A stretch of DNA of 64,000 nucleotides from positions 1 through 64,000 of the forward strand of contig NZ_FRCA01000016.1 in the NCBI RefSeq assembly GCF_900142755.1, given 5' to 3'. Shown piece after piece: positions 26,397 through 34,312 of the stretch; positions within the stretch are counted from its first letter, which is position 1, and each line of letters begins with the position of its first letter. The notes under the pieces were generated by a model. It was not told the origin of the DNA, did not search any database, and worked only from the letters and a program-made list of their open reading frames with translations. The translations under genes were made by a program, and so were the position numbers. The DNA is from Halomonas cupida (lineage in GTDB: Bacteria; Pseudomonadota; Gammaproteobacteria; Pseudomonadales; Halomonadaceae).

Positions 26397-27182
26397 CTAT
26401 TCCTCGGTGGCGTCCTCGCGCTCCTCGCGCTCCTCTCGCTTGCGCTTCACCAATCGTCCCATCAGCAGTCCCACCTCATAGAGCATGTACATGGGGACGG
26501 CCAGCAGAGTCTGAGAGATGATGTCCGGAGGGGTCAGCAGCATGCCGATCACGAAGCAGCCAAGGATGATATAGGGCCGCTTGGTCGCCAGACTCTGGGC
26601 AGTTGTCGCCCCAGACAGAATCAACAGGAAGGTAGCGATGGGAATCTCGAAGGCGATACCGAAGGCAAGGAACATCTTCAACACGAAGTTGAGATAGGCA
26701 TTGATATCGGTCATCACCGTGACGTTTTCTGGCCCTGTCTGGGTGAAGAACGCAAACAACAGCGGGAACACCACATAGTAGGCAAAGGCGGCGCCAAGGT
26801 AGAACAGCAGCACGCTGGAAGCGAGCAGCGGTAATGCCAGTGCCTTCTCCTGTTCGTAGAGGCCGGGGGCGACAAAAGCCCAGGCCTGATGCAGCACGAA
26901 CGGAACGGCAATGAACACCGCGACCACCAGGGTCAGCTTGAAGGGTGCCAGAAAGGGCGATGCCACTTCAGTGGCGATCATCTGTGACCCTGCCGGCAGC
27001 AGCTTCAGCAGTGGATCGGCCACAAACTGGTAGATGTCGTTGGAGAAGGCATACAGCCCGAGGAAGATGGCCAGAACGACCACCACAGCTCGCAACAGCC
27101 GCGAGCGTAGCTCAACCAGATGTTCTATCAGGGGCGCATGGCCCTCCTCAGTGGAGGAGGGCGTCTTGTCGGTCTGGCTCAT
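26397..27182 (-). CDS. tatC: Sec-independent protein translocase subunit TatC
   Basis: A 261-residue six-span inner-membrane receptor that binds twin-arginine signals together with TatB. The N-terminal HLVELRSRLLRA motif is the family signature and part of the signal-binding site; the hydrophobic segments and PDIISQTLLAVPMYMLYE follow. The C-terminus is highly charged (RKREEREEREDATEE). It overlaps tatB by 4 nt. Likely clients in this window are the two PhoX enzymes and the SoxB-like protein. Confidence 0.97.
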   Translation of the reverse strand: MSQTDKTPSSTEEGHAPLIEHLVELRSRLLRAVVVVLAIFLGLYAFSNDIYQFVADPLLKLLPAGSQMIATEVASPFLAPFKLTLVVAVFIAVPFVLHQAWAFVAPGLYEQEKALALPLLASSVLLFYLGAAFAYYVVFPLLFAFFTQTGPENVTVMTDINAYLNFVLKMFLAFGIAFEIPIATFLLILSGATTAQSLATKRPYIILGCFVIGMLLTPPDIISQTLLAVPMYMLYEVGLLMGRLVKRKREEREEREDATEE

Positions 27183-27622
27183 CGCGTGGCGGAGTCCCTG
27201 TCAGGCGAGGAAGTATCAGGCGAGTTCGGTTGTGCACGGAAAGCCGAGTCGGAAGCAGATGACGCCGGGGACGAGGAGGACACGGGAGAACTGTCCGCAT
27301 CGGCCTCACCGGATGTGCTGGCGTCATTGTCGCTGCGGGTCCCGGCGCCGGTTGGTTTGCCGCTGTCACCCAGTGACTCGACACCCTGCCGCGCCCGCTT
27401 GACGCTATCGTCGAGCTTACTCTGCTGCTCCTTGAGCTTCTGGCGCAACTCCTCTGCTTCGAGTTGCGACGTGATCTCGCGCTGTATGCCTGACACCGAG
27501 CGTTTGATCCGCCCTATCCACAGTCCGGCCGTGCGGGCCGCCCGGGGTAGTCGCTCGGGGCCAAGCACCAGCAGACCAACCACACCCACCAGCAGCAGTT
27601 CCAGGAAGCCGATATCCAGCAT
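27179..27622 (-). CDS. tatB: Sec-independent protein translocase subunit TatB
   Basis: A 147-residue single-span protein. Its N-terminus MLDIGFLELLLVGVVGLLVLGPERLP has the TatB Glu-8 and the Gly-Pro hinge, followed by an amphipathic helix and a low-complexity acidic/Ser tail. With TatC it forms the receptor for Tat substrates. It is 6 nt after tatA and overlaps tatC by 4 nt. Confidence 0.95.
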   Translation of the reverse strand: MLDIGFLELLLVGVVGLLVLGPERLPRAARTAGLWIGRIKRSVSGIQREITSQLEAEELRQKLKEQQSKLDDSVKRARQGVESLGDSGKPTGAGTRSDNDASTSGEADADSSPVSSSSPASSASDSAFRAQPNSPDTSSPDRDSATR

Positions 27623-27628
27623 GGAGGC

Positions 27629-27913
27629 TTACTTGCGCTCGTCGGAGGATTCCGGCTTGCGCTCGGCCTCGACGTCATAGGTGTTGGTGCCAGTGCTGTT
27701 GGTGCCGGTGGTGTCGTCTTCATGACGCACCTGGGCCTGAGGGTCGGCGCTGGACTCGTTCTTCTTTTCCTCTTCTTCGGAGACGGCTTTCTTGAAGCCC
27801 TTGACCGCTCCGCCCAGGTCGCTACCGACGTTGCGCAGCTTCTTGGTGCCGAAGATCAGAATGATGATGCCGAGTACGATCAGCAGTTGCCAGATACTGA
27901 TACCACCTAACAT
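27629..27913 (-). CDS. tatA: Sec-independent protein translocase subunit TatA
   Basis: A 94-residue single-span protein with the TatA pattern: MLGGISIWQLLIVLGIIILI, then the FGTKKLRNVGSDLGGAVKGF amphipathic helix with its invariant Phe-Gly, and an acidic tail. It oligomerises to open the Tat pathway. It is first in the tatABC run, about 110 nt downstream of hisE. An MGGRS-type promoter is not obvious in that gap. Confidence 0.96.
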   Translation of the reverse strand: MLGGISIWQLLIVLGIIILIFGTKKLRNVGSDLGGAVKGFKKAVSEEEEKKNESSADPQAQVRHEDDTTGTNSTGTNTYDVEAERKPESSDERK

Positions 27914-28023
27914 AAGAGCTTCCTCAAGGTTTGGCGCATGGCGCCATCAGTTGCTTTTATCGTCATTGCACGATTCGTCAGGCGAGCGAGGTGATCATCC
28001 TGATTTCCTCGTGGGTCACCTGC

Positions 28024-28368
28024 TCAGTCTTGCCCGTGCTGCCGAGCCGCCTTCTCATCGTGACCCGAGACGCCAAAGCGCCGCGCCAGTTCATCGAGGA
28101 CCTGGCGATGGTCAAGGCCAAGGTGGGACAACATGACAAGACTATGAAACCACAGGTCGGCCGTCTCGGCGATCAACGCCTGTTGCGTGGCTGAATCTCC
28201 GCTGTCGACGTCCTTCGCTGCCAGTACAGTCTCGACGGCTTCCTCACCGACCTTCTCGAGTATCTTGTTCAGCCCCTTGTGATGCAAGGATGCTACATAG
28301 GATGACTCGGAATCTGCATGACGTCGGTCGGCCAGAGCAGCGTCGAGTCGGTCGAGAATATCGCTCAT
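28024..28368 (-). CDS. hisE: Phosphoribosyl-ATP pyrophosphatase
   Basis: A 114-residue enzyme for the second step of histidine synthesis, hydrolysing phosphoribosyl-ATP to phosphoribosyl-AMP and pyrophosphate. The motif YVASLHHKGLNKILEKVGEE, followed by ETADLWFHSLVML, is the alpha-helical MazG-like active-site pattern. In Pseudomonas the order is ubiB-hisI-hisE-tatA; here hisI is absent from this position and hisE starts 24 nt after ubiB, so hisI must be elsewhere. Confidence 0.94.
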   Translation of the reverse strand: MSDILDRLDAALADRRHADSESSYVASLHHKGLNKILEKVGEEAVETVLAAKDVDSGDSATQQALIAETADLWFHSLVMLSHLGLDHRQVLDELARRFGVSGHDEKAARQHGQD

Positions 28369-28392
28369 TGGTTAAGATTCCATTGCAGTCGG

Positions 28393-30015
28393 TCAGTTCC
28401 AGATCAGCAGCAGGGCGCCTACCGCGGCTGCCAGCAGAATCTGCCAGGGTTGGCCATCGAACCAGTTGGCCAGTGGCTGCCAGGCCAGTGCCACGGCGAC
28501 CAGTGCCAGGCCGATACGCGTGCGCCGGGAGCGGCGTGCCTGTCGGCGCAGATGCGTCTGGACACCGCTCAGAGCTCTGGTCTGATCGTCGAGCTGCTGG
28601 CCGCGTTTCTCGGTCTGGGACAGGGCGCGATGTGCCAGCACCGGTAACTCCGGTAACTGGCGAGTCAGTTCCGGAGCCTGGCGCTTGAAGGATTCCCACA
28701 GACCGTGGGCACCAGCCCGCTCCTTCATCCAGCGCTCGAGATACGGCTTGGCCGTCGACCACAGGTCGAGATCCGGGTACAGCTGCCGTCCCAGTCCTTC
28801 GATGTTGAGCAGTGTCTTCTGCAGCAACACCAGCTGCGGCTGCACTTCCATATTGAAGCGGCGCGCGGTCTGGAACAGCCCCAGCAGCACCTGGCCGAAA
28901 GAGATGTCCTTGAGTGGCTTCTCGAGGATAGGTTCACAGACCGTACGTACCGCCGCGGCAAACTCGTTGGCACGAGTATCCTCGGCGACCCAGCCGGACT
29001 CGATATGCAGAGCCGCTACCTCATAGTAGTCCTGATGGAAGAAGGCCAGCAGGTTACGCGCCAGATAATCCTGATCCTCGCGGGTCAGACTGCCGACGAT
29101 GCCACAGTCGATGGCGATGTACTGCGGATCCTGGGGATTCTCCCGGGCGACAAAGATATTGCCCGGATGCATATCGGCGTGGAAGAAATTGTCGCGGAAC
29201 ACCTGGGTGAAGAAGATTTCCACACCGCGTTCGGCGAGGCGCTTGAGATCGGTGTTCTGGGCCTTCAGGGCATCGATATCGGCCACCGGCACGCCGTGAA
29301 TGCGCTCCTGCACCATGACACGCTGGCGAGTCAGTTCCCAGTGAATGGCAGGCACATACAGCAGCGGTGAGCGATCGAAGTTGCGCTTCAGTTGCGAGGT
29401 GTTGGCGGCCTCCTTGGTGAGGTCGAGCTCGTCGAACAGGGTGACCTCATAGTCACGAACCACTTCCACCGGGTGCAGGCGCCGAGCTTCGGGAATGCAC
29501 TGCAGTGCCCGTGCCAGCAGGTACATCAGCGACATGTCCTGACGCATGACGCGATGGATGCCGGGGCGAATGACCTTGACCACCACATCGCGGCCATCCG
29601 GCAGGGTGGCTGCGTGTACCTGAGCAATCGAGGCCGAGGCCAATGGCTCACGAGAGAATTCTGCGAATGCCTCGGTCAGAGGCATTCCCAGCGATTCTTC
29701 GACCAACTGCTCGGCCTGCTCACCGGGGAAGGGAGGCACCTGATCCTGCAGTCGCTTGAGCTCGTCGGCGATATCGCCGGGGAACAGGTCGCGTCGAGTG
29801 GAGAGCATCTGGCCGAACTTGACGAAGATCGGGCCGAGGGCTTCCAGTGACAGGCGCAGCCGTTCTCCTCGCGAGCGGTCACCGGTGGGAATCAAACGTA
29901 GTGGTGACCAGCGGAAGAACTGGCGAACCGGCCAGGGCAGCCTGTCCAGCGGTAGCAGGGTATCGAGACGATAGCGGGTGATGACCCACAGGATGCGCAG
30001 AGGGCGAAGTATCAT
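28393..30015 (-). CDS. ubiB: Ubiquinone biosynthesis protein UbiB (ABC1/ADCK kinase-like)
   Basis: A 540-residue member of the atypical kinase family needed for ubiquinone synthesis. N-terminal LGPIFVKFGQMLSTRRDLFP contains the KxGQ motif, and the Ala-rich loop motif SIAQVHAATL is visible. The catalytic region carries HADMHPGNIFV and AIDCGIVG (Asp of the metal site). Two hydrophobic C-terminal segments (residues 498-539) anchor it to the membrane. It starts in a TGATG overlap with ubiJ. Confidence 0.96.
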   Translation of the reverse strand: MILRPLRILWVITRYRLDTLLPLDRLPWPVRQFFRWSPLRLIPTGDRSRGERLRLSLEALGPIFVKFGQMLSTRRDLFPGDIADELKRLQDQVPPFPGEQAEQLVEESLGMPLTEAFAEFSREPLASASIAQVHAATLPDGRDVVVKVIRPGIHRVMRQDMSLMYLLARALQCIPEARRLHPVEVVRDYEVTLFDELDLTKEAANTSQLKRNFDRSPLLYVPAIHWELTRQRVMVQERIHGVPVADIDALKAQNTDLKRLAERGVEIFFTQVFRDNFFHADMHPGNIFVARENPQDPQYIAIDCGIVGSLTREDQDYLARNLLAFFHQDYYEVAALHIESGWVAEDTRANEFAAAVRTVCEPILEKPLKDISFGQVLLGLFQTARRFNMEVQPQLVLLQKTLLNIEGLGRQLYPDLDLWSTAKPYLERWMKERAGAHGLWESFKRQAPELTRQLPELPVLAHRALSQTEKRGQQLDDQTRALSGVQTHLRRQARRSRRTRIGLALVAVALAWQPLANWFDGQPWQILLAAAVGALLLIWN

Positions 30016-30656
30016 CAGGACTCGCTCTCCTCCGGCTCAAGCAGACGATTCAGGCGCGTCAGTCGAGCTTCGACTCGGTCCGTGGCCTGCTCAAGGTCAA
30101 TCAGCAGGTCACGCAGCGACTCGAACTGCTGACGGCCCGGCAGCCAACGTGCTTCCTCGAAGACATATTCCGAGACATCGGCGCGCAGTTCGCGTTGGGT
30201 GCGGATTCCCCAGCGCGAGAGGCCACGCAGGCCTTCGGCCAGTTGGTGGGCGGGGGTGTCCCCGAGCCAGTGTGCCATCTCTGCTTCCCAGTCGAGATCA
30301 AGGTCCAGCAGCAGGTCTCGCGTGGCCTCGAGCAACTGGATCCGTCCGCGCACCGCCAGGCGGCCCTCGAACATCAGACGTTCCATATCGGTGCCGCTGG
30401 CCAGAGCACCGAGAGCCTCGGCGTCGATCTCGACGACCGCGTCGTAGTCCTGATCCGCCAGGCTCTCCGCCAGCATCAGATCGATGCCCTGGTGATGGTA
30501 GGCGATGACCAGCGCCACGGACGGGGACTCCAAGTGCAGCAGAATACGCTGGCCAGCCAGCCTGCGCAGCCGGGATGGTGCAGCAGGATCGCGGGACAGC
30601 AGAGAGTTGAGGGTCTTTTCGATGCCGGCCAGCACCAGGGTCGGAATCAATGCCAT
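30015..30656 (-). CDS. ubiJ: Ubiquinone biosynthesis accessory factor UbiJ (SCP2 domain)
   Basis: A 213-residue cytoplasmic protein with an N-terminal sterol-carrier-type lipid-binding domain (about residues 15-125) and a C-terminal region with helical, coiled-coil character ending in an acidic tail. UbiJ belongs to the soluble complex that modifies the ubiquinone ring. The start at 30656 follows GTGAGGG; the frame is open 45 nt further upstream into ubiE without a site. It lies 7 nt after ubiE and overlaps ubiB by one base. Confidence 0.92.
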   Translation of the reverse strand: MALIPTLVLAGIEKTLNSLLSRDPAAPSRLRRLAGQRILLHLESPSVALVIAYHHQGIDLMLAESLADQDYDAVVEIDAEALGALASGTDMERLMFEGRLAVRGRIQLLEATRDLLLDLDLDWEAEMAHWLGDTPAHQLAEGLRGLSRWGIRTQRELRADVSEYVFEEARWLPGRQQFESLRDLLIDLEQATDRVEARLTRLNRLLEPEESES

Positions 30657-30663
30657 GACGCCC

Positions 30664-31410
30664 TCACAGCTTGATGCCGCGATGCAGGGCGACGATACCA
30701 CCAGTAAGGTTGGTGAACTCGACGCGTTCGAGGCCAGCCGTCTCCATCATTGCCTTGAGTGTCTGCTGGTCCGGGTGCATGCGGATGGACTCGGCGAGAT
30801 AGCGGTAGCTGTCGGCATCACCTGCGACCATCTCCCCCATACGTGGCAGCAGGCGGAACGAATACTCGTCATAGGCCTTGCTCAACAGCGGGTTGTTCGG
30901 CTTGGAGAACTCGAGCACCAACAGGCGTCCGCCCGGTTTGAGAATACGTGCCATCGAGGCCAGCGCCTTGTCCTTGTCGGTCACGTTACGTAGACCGAAG
31001 GCGATGGTGATGCAGTCGAAGGTATTGTCGGGAAACGGCAGGCACTCGGCATTGGCCTGCACATACTCGACATTGCCACCGGCGCCGTTGTCGATCAGCT
31101 TGTCGCGACCGACATTGAGCATCGAGGCATTGATGTCAGCGAGAACGACCTTGCCGGATGGGCCGACGATGCGTGAGAACTTGAGGGCCAGGTCTCCAGT
31201 GCCGCCAGCGATATCCAGTACCGTGTGGCCCGGGCGCACACCGGCGCGTTCGATGGTCAGACGTTTCCACAGGCGGTGGATACCGAAGGACATCAGGTCA
31301 TTCATGACGTCATAGCGGGCGGCCACGGAGTGGAAGACATCCGCTACGCGGGAGGCCTTTTCCTCAACCGGCACGTCCTGAAATCCGAAATGAGTGGTGC
31401 GCTTGTCCAT
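30664..31410 (-). CDS. ubiE: Ubiquinone/menaquinone biosynthesis C-methyltransferase
   Basis: A 248-residue SAM-dependent methyltransferase acting on the quinone ring. The start MDKRTTHFGFQDVP is typical of the family. SAM motif I is VLDIAGGTGDLALKF, and NAECLPFPDNTFDCITIAFGLRNV is also characteristic. The start at 31410 has AGGAG 5 nt upstream. It heads the ubiE-ubiJ-ubiB-hisE-tatABC run. Confidence 0.97.
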   Translation of the reverse strand: MDKRTTHFGFQDVPVEEKASRVADVFHSVAARYDVMNDLMSFGIHRLWKRLTIERAGVRPGHTVLDIAGGTGDLALKFSRIVGPSGKVVLADINASMLNVGRDKLIDNGAGGNVEYVQANAECLPFPDNTFDCITIAFGLRNVTDKDKALASMARILKPGGRLLVLEFSKPNNPLLSKAYDEYSFRLLPRMGEMVAGDADSYRYLAESIRMHPDQQTLKAMMETAGLERVEFTNLTGGIVALHRGIKL

Positions 31411-31529
31411 GGAACTCCTGAGCTGTCGCTGGAAGAGGCGGCCTGGCCGCAATGGGAGCTATTGTAGCCTTGCAGGGGAGGAATTGTCTTTGATCCGGCG
31501 GTGGTCGGAGTGACGAGCGCCACAGCCAC

Positions 31530-31680
31530 GAGCTACGAGCACGCTACGCTCGAGCTGAACCCCGAACCTGAAGAAATGCACAGAGTTTCCGGTTCGGCAC
31601 TGATCTGCTCGCAGCTCGAAGCTCGTGTCTCGGAGCTGGGATGGCACTGAACTGCTCGCCGCTCGAGACTCACCGCTTAC
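31530..31680. repeat. Dispersed GAGCTACGAG repeat, copy 3
   Basis: GAGCTACGAGC at 31530-31540 is followed by GCTACGCTCGAGCTGAACC. The centre carries GGTTCGGCACTGATCTG, resembling GGCACGGAACAG of copy 1. Imperfect right arms CTCGCAGCTCGAAGCTCG and CTCGCCGCTCGAGACTC follow. It fills the space between the DUF971 stop and the upstream region of ubiE. It is longer than the other copies because the right arm is duplicated. Confidence 0.6.
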
Positions 31681-31684
31681 CGCT

Positions 31685-32068
31685 CTACAACTGTTTGATC
31701 TCGATCCCCAATGCTTCCCGCGAAGCGCCTGCGTCTTCAAGGCGCTGGAGATAGTCTGCCCAGTTGGCATCGTAGTCACGAATCAATGCGTACAGGTATT
31801 CCCAGCTATAGAGCCCACTGTCGTGGCCATCGTCGAAATGCAGCTTGAGGGCATAGCGACCGGCCTGGCTGATATCGAGTAGACCGACATGTTTCTTGCC
31901 GACCTGCAGCGTGGCACTTTCTCCACCATGGCCACGGACTTCTGCCGAAGGTGAGTATACGCGCAGGTATTCCACCGGCAGGCGGTGGCTGTTGCCATCG
32001 GCATAGCCTATCTCAAGCTCTCTGGCCTTGCGGTGGTAGTGAACTCGGGTCGGAACGGGGGCACTCAT
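31685..32068 (-). CDS. DUF971 / gamma-butyrobetaine hydroxylase N-terminal-like protein
   Basis: A 127-residue small protein of the DUF971 family, which corresponds to the zinc-containing N-terminal domain of gamma-butyrobetaine hydroxylase. Visible are the early YHRKARELEIGYADGN strand pattern, YLRVYSPSAEVRGHG, and late YALKLHFDDGHDSGLYSWEYLY. Its function alone is unknown; in many gammaproteobacteria the gene lies next to hslVU, as here. AAGGAG lies 6 nt before the start. Repeat copies sit on both sides, 4 nt after the stop and 13 nt before the start codon, isolating it from hslU. Confidence 0.9.
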   Translation of the reverse strand: MSAPVPTRVHYHRKARELEIGYADGNSHRLPVEYLRVYSPSAEVRGHGGESATLQVGKKHVGLLDISQAGRYALKLHFDDGHDSGLYSWEYLYALIRDYDANWADYLQRLEDAGASREALGIEIKQL

Positions 32069-32081
32069 GGAAAACTCCTTT

Positions 32082-32212
32082 GAGCTACGAGCTACGAGCT
32101 ACGAGCTACGAGCTACGAGCGGCCCCGAGCCTCGCCCTTTGAAGGCTCTTGTCTGTGACCCAGCGAGCGGCATTGGACAGCTCGTCGCTCGCGACTCGGT
32201 GCTCGCAGCTCT
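32082..32212. repeat. Dispersed GAGCTACGAG repeat, copy 4, with heptamer expansion
   Basis: Five perfect tandem copies of GAGCTAC occupy 32082-32116, ending in GAGC (32117-32120). The centre holds GGCATTGGACAG and the right arms are CTCGTCGCTCGCGACTCG and GCTCGCAGCTC. The heptamer is the left arm of this repeat family expanded in tandem. It lies between hslU (stop at 32227) and the DUF971 gene downstream. Confidence 0.65.
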
Positions 32213-32226
32213 TTTGCGGGTTACCC

Positions 32227-33549
32227 CTAGAGGATATACCTCGAGAGATCCTCGTCCATGGCCAGTTCGCCGAGCTGTGAATCGACGTAGGCACGGTCGA
32301 TCAGCAGCGGGCTGCCGACATCGGAGCCCTTGAACGAGGCTTCCTCGAGCAGGCGTTCCATTACCGTATGCAGACGGCGTGCGCCGATATTCTCGGTGCC
32401 TTCGTTGACGTTGTAGGCAATCTCGGCAATGCGCTCGATGCCATCGTCAGTGAACTCGACTTCCAGGCCATCAGTCGCCAGCAATGCCTGGTACTGACGA
32501 GTCAGCGCCGAGGACGGCTCGGTCAGGATGCGCTTGAAGTCATCCGGCGTCAGTGCTGACAGCTCGACACGAATCGGCAGACGTCCCTGAAGTTCGGGGA
32601 TCAGGTCCGAGGGGCGTGACAGGTGGAAGGCGCCGGAGGCGATGAACAGAATATGGTCGGTCTTGACCATGCCGTACTTGGTCGACACGGTGGAGCCTTC
32701 GATCAGTGGCAGCAGGTCGCGCTGAACGCCTTCGCGGGATACCTCTCCGCCGCTGGACTGTCCGCTGCCCTTGGCGACCTTGTCGATCTCGTCGAGGAAC
32801 ACGATGCCGTTCTGCTCGACGGCCTCGACGGCGCGAGACTTGATGTCATCCTCGTTGACCAGCTTGCCGGCTTCCTCGTCGCGCAGCAGTGTCAGGGCCT
32901 CGCGTACCGAGACCTTGCGGGTTTCGGTCTTGCCACGGCCCATACCGGAGAACAGGCTGGACAGTTGCTGAGTCATCTCCTCCATGCCGGGAGGCGTCTG
33001 GATATCGATGTTGGGTCCCTGGGCCGAGACCTCGATCTCGATCTCCTTGTCGTCCAACTGACCTTCACGCAGTTTCTTGCGGAACATCTGGCGGGTGGAT
33101 GAGTCCTCGCGAGGTTCGTTCTCCTGGCCACGCGGTGGCGGCAGCAGCGCATCGAGAACGCGATCCTCGGCGGCGTCCTCGGCGCGGTGACCGACCTCGG
33201 TCTTGGCCTGTTCGCGTACCAGTTTGATGGCAGCTTCGGTCAGGTCGCGGATGATTGATTCGACATCGCGTCCCACATAGCCCACCTCGGTGAACTTGGT
33301 GGCTTCGACCTTGATGAATGGGGCCCTGGCCAGCTTGGCCAGACGACGAGCGATCTCGGTCTTGCCGACGCCGGTTGGGCCGATCATCAGAATGTTCTTG
33401 GGGGTGACTTCCTGACGCAGCTCTCCATCGAGCTGCATGCGGCGCCAGCGGTTACGCAGGGCGATGGCCACAGCACGCTTGGCGTCCTGCTGGCCGACGA
33501 TGTACTGGTCCAGCGCATGGACGATTTCACGGGGCGTCATCTGGGTCAT
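32227..33549 (-). CDS. hslU: ATP-dependent protease ATPase subunit HslU
   Basis: A 440-residue AAA+ unfoldase that feeds proteins to HslV. The start MTPREIVHALDQYIVGQQDAK is characteristic (the Met two residues before it is taken as the first). Walker A is GPTGVGKTE, Walker B IVFLDEIDK. The GYVG pore motif appears in EVGYVGRDVES, and the C-terminus LSRYIL is the tail that docks into HslV. Length is normal. It lies 2 nt after hslV. Confidence 0.97.
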   Translation of the reverse strand: MTQMTPREIVHALDQYIVGQQDAKRAVAIALRNRWRRMQLDGELRQEVTPKNILMIGPTGVGKTEIARRLAKLARAPFIKVEATKFTEVGYVGRDVESIIRDLTEAAIKLVREQAKTEVGHRAEDAAEDRVLDALLPPPRGQENEPREDSSTRQMFRKKLREGQLDDKEIEIEVSAQGPNIDIQTPPGMEEMTQQLSSLFSGMGRGKTETRKVSVREALTLLRDEEAGKLVNEDDIKSRAVEAVEQNGIVFLDEIDKVAKGSGQSSGGEVSREGVQRDLLPLIEGSTVSTKYGMVKTDHILFIASGAFHLSRPSDLIPELQGRLPIRVELSALTPDDFKRILTEPSSALTRQYQALLATDGLEVEFTDDGIERIAEIAYNVNEGTENIGARRLHTVMERLLEEASFKGSDVGSPLLIDRAYVDSQLGELAMDEDLSRYIL

Positions 33550-33551
33550 GA

Positions 33552-34070
33552 TCAGAGCTCTTCCAGCGTCACGTTGTGGTTGGTGAACACGCAGATGTCG
33601 CCGGCAATTTCCAACGACTTCTCGGTAATCTCGCGGGCGCTGAGGTCGGTGTTCTCGAGCAGGGCGCGTGCGGACGCCAGGGCGAAGTTGCCGCCCGAGC
33701 CGATGGCGATGATGCCGCGCTCCGGTTCCACCACGTCGCCATTGCCGGTGATGATCAGCGATGCCTTGCTGTCGGCGACGGCAAGCAGGGCTTCCAGGCG
33801 ACGCAGGGCACGGTCAGTACGCCAGTCCTTGGCCAGCTCCACTGCAGCCTTCACCAGATTGCCTTGATACTTCTCGAGCTGTGCCTCGAAGCGCTCGAAC
33901 AGCGTGAAGGCGTCTGCCGTGCCGCCGGCAAATCCGGCCAATACCTGCCCGTGATACAGGCGGCGCACCTTGCTGGCGTTGCCCTTCATCACGGTATTGC
34001 CCAGCGACACCTGGCCATCACCGGCCAGCGCGACCTGGTCGCCACGGCGCACGGATACGATTGTGGTCAT
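33552..34070 (-). CDS. hslV: ATP-dependent protease peptidase subunit HslV
   Basis: A 172-residue proteasome-like threonine peptidase. After Met removal the N-terminal Thr of TTIVSVRR is the nucleophile, and GDGQVSLGNTVMKGNA is the family signature. It forms a double hexamer with HslU rings on its ends to degrade misfolded proteins. AAGGAG lies before the start. A sigma-32-type promoter is seen about 80-110 nt upstream. Confidence 0.97.
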   Translation of the reverse strand: MTTIVSVRRGDQVALAGDGQVSLGNTVMKGNASKVRRLYHGQVLAGFAGGTADAFTLFERFEAQLEKYQGNLVKAAVELAKDWRTDRALRRLEALLAVADSKASLIITGNGDVVEPERGIIAIGSGGNFALASARALLENTDLSAREITEKSLEIAGDICVFTNHNVTLEEL

Positions 34071-34150
34071 GGAGAATTCTCCTTGAGGGAAATGACTTCC
34101 CGGTGACTTTCGAGGGGATGAACTCCCTCGTCAGAATGCAGTTGGCAAGG

Positions 34151-34179
34151 AGATGCGGGCGGGGGAGAGAGAATTCAAG
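34151..34179 (-). promoter_or_regulatory. Sigma-32 heat-shock promoter of hslVU
   Basis: On the minus strand CTTGAA (34179-34174), a 15-nt spacer and CCGCATCT (34158-34151) match the sigma-32 consensus CTTGAA / CCCCATNT at all but one defined base. It is positioned upstream of hslV, a known heat-shock gene. Confidence 0.65.
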
Positions 34180-34312
34180 CGAAGCGCTGAGCCAGGAGTG
34201 GCAAACCAACCTGCTTTCCGGTGTCATACACACGGTCTGTGGGGCGCGGCTCGGGCGTATGGGATCAGGGCTCTGGAACACCACGCGTGTTGTACGCCGC
34301 TCTCTGGAGCCA

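Noticed and set aside
32082..32120. Tandem repeats as a possible CRISPR array
   Set aside because: The unit is only 7 nt and has no spacers.
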